Source of the DNA: Streptoalloteichus tenebrarius
GTDB lineage: Bacteria > Actinomycetota > Actinomycetes > Mycobacteriales > Pseudonocardiaceae
Assembly: GCF_024171885.1 (NCBI RefSeq)
Contig: NZ_JAMTCP010000006.1
Location: forward strand, 1 to 64,000
Direction: 5' to 3'
DNA: 64,000 bases
Shown here: piece after piece, positions 61,407 through 64,000 of the stretch
How the letters are laid out: the number at the start of each line of letters is the position of its first letter
How positions within the stretch are numbered: position 1 is the first letter of the stretch
The notes under the pieces: model-generated
Database searches by the model: none
What the model was told of the DNA's origin: nothing
What the model saw: only the letters and a program-made list of their open reading frames with translations
Program-made: the position numbers and the translations under genes

Positions 61407-62045
61407 TCAGGCCGCCCTGCTGGCCGCCAGGGGCTGCCCGACCATCGCCTCGTCCTTGCGGCAGGCCGACAGCAGGGCGTCCCGCACCACGTCGATGTGC
61501 GGCAACTGCCAACCGCACACCTGGGGCTTGACGCGCCAGTGCACCACGCCATGCTGGAACGGCGAAGGCGGCAACGGAATCCAGCTCCCCCTGCCGTGCA
61601 GGACGACGTCCGGGTGCTCCGACAGCTCCGAGCGGGAGGGGCTCCCGTGGTCGGCCGGATCCGACGCGGTCAGGAACAACCAACGGCCGGTGGGAGTGGC
61701 GGCGATAGGCACCGGGACGCCCGCGGCGCGCAGGGCGGCGGCGGTGCGGCGGCCGAGTTCCCCGCCCACTTCCACCGCGTCCACGACGAACCCGGTCGCG
61801 ACGAGGAGGGTGTAGGGCCGACCGCTCCACCACGAGGCGACGTGCTCGGGGTCGGTGCCGACGCGCTGGGCCCAGTCCTGGTGCACCGGCACCGGTCCCT
61901 CGTTCCGCGCGCCGTCGCGGCCCTCCCACCGAAGCCCCGCCGGATAGGTACCGGGCAGGACCGGCCAACCACGCCACGCCAGGCCGATGGCCTCCGCGCG
62001 CAGCTCGATCCGGAACGCCCCGCGCCAACTATCCGACCACTCCAT
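61407..62045 (-). CDS. Bifunctional DNA primase/polymerase-like N-terminal domain protein
   Basis: 212 residues. The pattern (WSDSWRGAFRIELRAEAIGL, LPGTYPAGLRWEG, VASWWSGRPYTLLVATGFVV) resembles the small prim-pol domain proteins of actinomycetes, which have lost most of the larger replication protein. ATG 62045 has AGAGGAGG upstream. It is convergent with the helicase. Enzyme activity is not certain. Confidence 0.65.
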   Translation of the reverse strand: MEWSDSWRGAFRIELRAEAIGLAWRGWPVLPGTYPAGLRWEGRDGARNEGPVPVHQDWAQRVGTDPEHVASWWSGRPYTLLVATGFVVDAVEVGGELGRRTAAALRAAGVPVPIAATPTGRWLFLTASDPADHGSPSRSELSEHPDVVLHGRGSWIPLPPSPFQHGVVHWRVKPQVCGWQLPHIDVVRDALLSACRKDEAMVGQPLAASRAA

Positions 62046-62760
62046 CGCCCGTCGCCTCCTCTGTTCCGGGGTGCCGTCCGGCGCCCTCGCCACACACAAC
62101 GGCAGCCCGGACGCGCTCGATAACGCCGCGTCGGCAACCGGTCGCTCCGGCACGGTGAACGCCGTCCCGCGCGGTCGGCGACTGATAAGGAACCCCCTGC
62201 GGCTGCCGCCGCCCGCCCACCCGGCCGGGCGCAGGCTCCCGCCGCTCGTCGCGGGCAGCCGACCGTTCGTCGCGTTTCCCCACTCGACGGTCTTTTGCCG
62301 AGCCATTCCCGTCCATCTCAGCCGATCGTGTTTCGTTCTCGCGCATCGCACGCGTGCCCGCGCGTGCGCCGACGTTGCTCTGAGCCAGTGGGCGGAATGA
62401 GGGCGTGCTGGAGTGGCCCCGTGGCTGGTTGACTGGGGTTGGCTGGCCTTCCAGCCACGGGGCACCCTCGTTGGTCGTTCATGGGAGTGCGCATCACCTC
62501 CTTTCTCGCCCGACGGGTCGGGCGGTTGGTCGGATGGGTGGAACGGCGTCCCCTTGACCCCGAAGCCCCCTCGACCCCAGGCCGTTCCGGTTCCCCGATC
62601 CCCTGTCCTCTTCCATGGCCCCTGCGCGCCCCGCCTCGGCGAGATGACGTCGGTTCCTGCCCGAAGTCCGCGCTGGGGCTCCCCATGCGGTGACATCCGT
62701 CAGGACGTCACCCGTCGTGGAGCGCTCAGTCAGCCACGCCACCCAGGTGTGGCTGATCTG
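62046..62760. other. 715-bp stretch without a supported gene
   Basis: Open frames lack consistent codon bias. A perfect ribosome-site-like AAAGGAGGTGAT lies on the minus strand near 62495, but no convincing frame follows at the right spacing. Some inverted repeats near 62410-62460. Confidence 0.5.
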
Positions 62761-63171
62761 TCAGGCCGGATCTCCCGGGCCCGCGCGAGCTTTCGCGTGG
62801 GTCGCGGGAAAACCGCCGAGTGGGCCGGACACCCCGGCTTCGATCTCGACCAGGGCGTCCCACTGTTCGAAGCGGCAGTTCGTGACCTGGGTCCGCATGC
62901 TCTCGGCGATCCATCGGGCACGGTCGCATGCCGCCTCGGGCCCGGACAGGGCGTGGGCGGCCGCCGCGAGGGCGGCCAGGTCGGCGGCGCTTTCGGCTCG
63001 GCGCCGTGTGATGGTCGCGACGGCGATCTGGACCACCACAGCCGTGACGACGAGAACGGCGAAGACCGTCGCGACGGCCAACAGCGTGGCCGAGCCGTCG
63101 TCACGATTCGTTCCGTGCCGCCATGTCCGTCGCATGCGGCGTGGGATGACCGGTGGGGGCAGGGACGTCAT
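62761..63171 (-). CDS. TadE-like protein of the helicase/secretion neighbourhood (Rv3654c-like)
   Basis: 136 residues. The N-terminal pilin-like helix is DDGSATLLAVATVFAVLVVT, followed by RRRAESAADLAALAAAAHAL, the signature of this family (TIGR03816). Short cysteine-containing tail. ATG 63171 overlaps the TadE stop (ATGA). Probably a minor pilin or an assembly factor of a Tad-like pilus. Confidence 0.82.
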   Translation of the reverse strand: MTSLPPPVIPRRMRRTWRHGTNRDDGSATLLAVATVFAVLVVTAVVVQIAVATITRRRAESAADLAALAAAAHALSGPEAACDRARWIAESMRTQVTNCRFEQWDALVEIEAGVSGPLGGFPATHAKARAGPGDPA

Positions 63172-63677
63172 CTGGGGGTCTCCCGTTGATCTGTTGTTCC
63201 TGGTTCCAGGACCGCGTAGGCCTCGGCCCTGATTCGTATGCCGGGGAGCAGGACCGTGGGGCGATGGCTGACCCGCACCCGCACCGTGTCCCCGTCGACG
63301 TGGATGTCGAGATCCGCTTCTCCTGGGATGATCTGCCGAGCGGCTTCCGTCGCACGAGCGCGCTCTCCTCGTGCGGTCAGGCGGGCCGCCTCTCGTGCGG
63401 CGTCGGTACACCGCAGTTGAGTGATCAGAGCGGTGATCCCGGCCAGGGCCAGGGCAAGAACCACGACAACGGTGCAGATCCCGAGGGCGGTTTCGACCGT
63501 GACCGCTCCTCGGTCGCCGTGGCCGCGCCGCCGCACCCACCAGCTCATCCAGCGCCGCCAACAGTGCGATAAGCCACCTCTGCCACCGACGCCAGGGTTC
63601 GCCCTCGCGTCGGCACCAGGATTTCGGGGCTGGCGAGAGGGGCCCTCCACGGCCGGGGAACGTTCTACGCGCCTCAT
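63168..63677 (-). CDS. TadE family minor pilin
   Basis: 169 residues from ATG 63677, which overlaps the stop of the DUF4244 gene (TGATG); a start at ATG 63548 (126 residues, the usual family length) is also possible, since codon bias is weak before it. The TadE helix is GAVTVETALGICTVVVVLAL followed by CTDAAREAARLTARGE. Exported pilus component, coupled to its neighbours. Confidence 0.8.
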   Translation of the reverse strand: MRRVERSPAVEGPSRQPRNPGADARANPGVGGRGGLSHCWRRWMSWWVRRRGHGDRGAVTVETALGICTVVVVLALALAGITALITQLRCTDAAREAARLTARGERARATEAARQIIPGEADLDIHVDGDTVRVRVSHRPTVLLPGIRIRAEAYAVLEPGTTDQRETPR

Positions 63678-63868
63678 CAGAAGTTCACCGACAAGGCGCG
63701 GTTGATGAGCGAGGTCAACGCGGAGACGATCCCGTCTCCCTTGACGATCGCGTAGAGCACGGCGGCGAACGCCGCCGCGGCGATCGTGCCGATGGCGTAT
63801 TCCGCAGTGCTCATGCCGTCGTCCGCGTTGGCCGCCGTGGTCACACGCCTGAGGATTCGCTGGAACAT
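63677..63868 (-). CDS. DUF4244 pilin-like protein
   Basis: 63 residues. Short basic leader (FQRILRRVTTAANAD), then DDGMSTAEYAIGTIAAAAFA, a type IV pilin-like helix with glutamate at the fifth position after the cleavage site. It is the likely main pilin (Rv3656c-like). ATG 63868 has GGAAGGAG upstream. Confidence 0.87.
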   Translation of the reverse strand: MFQRILRRVTTAANADDGMSTAEYAIGTIAAAAFAAVLYAIVKGDGIVSALTSLINRALSVNF

Positions 63869-63948
63869 CGTGGGCTCCTTCCTGGCACCGGGTGGTGCCG
63901 TGACTGTGTTGTTCTTCCGCGCTGTGCGGGGATCAGAGGGGTCAGGCG

Positions 63949-64000
63949 TCACCAGGTATCGATGAGGCGATGGGCGAGGCCGAGGACGACGGGCACGACT
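63949..64000 (-). CDS. Type II secretion F-family (TadC-like) protein, C-terminal end
   Basis: Only the last 16 residues fall in the window (PVVLGLAHRLIDTW and a TGA at 63949-63951). The position upstream of a DUF4244 pilin fits the TadC-like membrane protein of this cluster. Identification rests mostly on context. Confidence 0.4.
   Translation of the reverse strand, partial: VVPVVLGLAHRLIDTW

Noticed and set aside
62318-62482. Small minus-strand frame after AAAGGAGGTGAT
   Set aside because: The ATG candidates are 2 or 14 bases from the ribosome site and codon bias is poor; left unannotated.

Overview
The window is chromosomal DNA from a high-GC actinomycete. Coding regions have almost only G or C at third codon positions, GTG starts and 1-4 base start/stop overlaps are common, and several genes look leaderless. 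The gene content (F420-type PPOX enzyme, TipA, WhiB, a pSAM2-type integrative element, zinc metalloproteases) points to Pseudonocardiaceae or relatives such as Saccharothrix, Actinosynnema or Lentzea. That placement is inference. From memory, the backbone follows the Mycobacterium tuberculosis order: DUF6779, DUF3180, folK, folB, folP, folE, ftsH, hpt, tilS, a DUF2342 protease, dacB, ppa, then holB, topA, a helicase and TadE-like genes.

Region 1 (1-17.7 kb, core): an IS481-type transposase remnant, a PrsW-like membrane protease, and a pair made of an NDUFAF7/MidA-type methyltransferase and an orphan NuoD-like protein. The folate operon follows (folE-folP-folB-folK on the minus strand), then ftsH, hpt, tilS, a zinc metalloprotease, dacB and ppa.

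Region 2 (17.7-30.8 kb, accessory and regulatory): an MFS exporter with its MarR repressor and operator; glyA behind a ZTP riboswitch; a second MarR with two perfect operators in a divergent promoter; and a thioesterase. Next come a ribosomal protein L11 paralog with a CGNR-type partner, a 2-hydroxyacid dehydrogenase, two PH-domain proteins, an F420-type enzyme and a TipA-like thiopeptide sensor. The L11-paralog operon and tipA have the same unusual promoter: a 19-bp spacer holding the palindrome CCTCACGTCACGTGAGG or a near copy. The L11 paralog has lost the proline-rich segment that thiopeptides contact. I read this as a thiopeptide-inducible switch to a resistant L11, the most interesting candidate system here.

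Region 3 (30,872-46,290): an actinomycete integrative and conjugative element in the 3' end of tRNA-Thr(CGT), bounded by 89-bp direct repeats. It carries cargo and regulators (HD, NUDIX, YdcF, HTH-TPR, inositol monophosphatase, DUF5919), then pra, whiB, a tightly packed set of small genes with an internal duplication, an FtsK-type transfer gene, a RepSA-type initiator, xis and int. Several genes are frameshifted or partly duplicated.

Region 4 (46.3-64 kb, core again): an SDR lacking its catalytic tyrosine, holB, an MFS-thymidylate kinase fusion with a destroyed P-loop, topA, a lipoprotein, the membrane pyrophosphatase hppA, an MrfA-type helicase, a primase/polymerase-like protein, and the start of a Tad-like pilus cluster that runs off the right edge.
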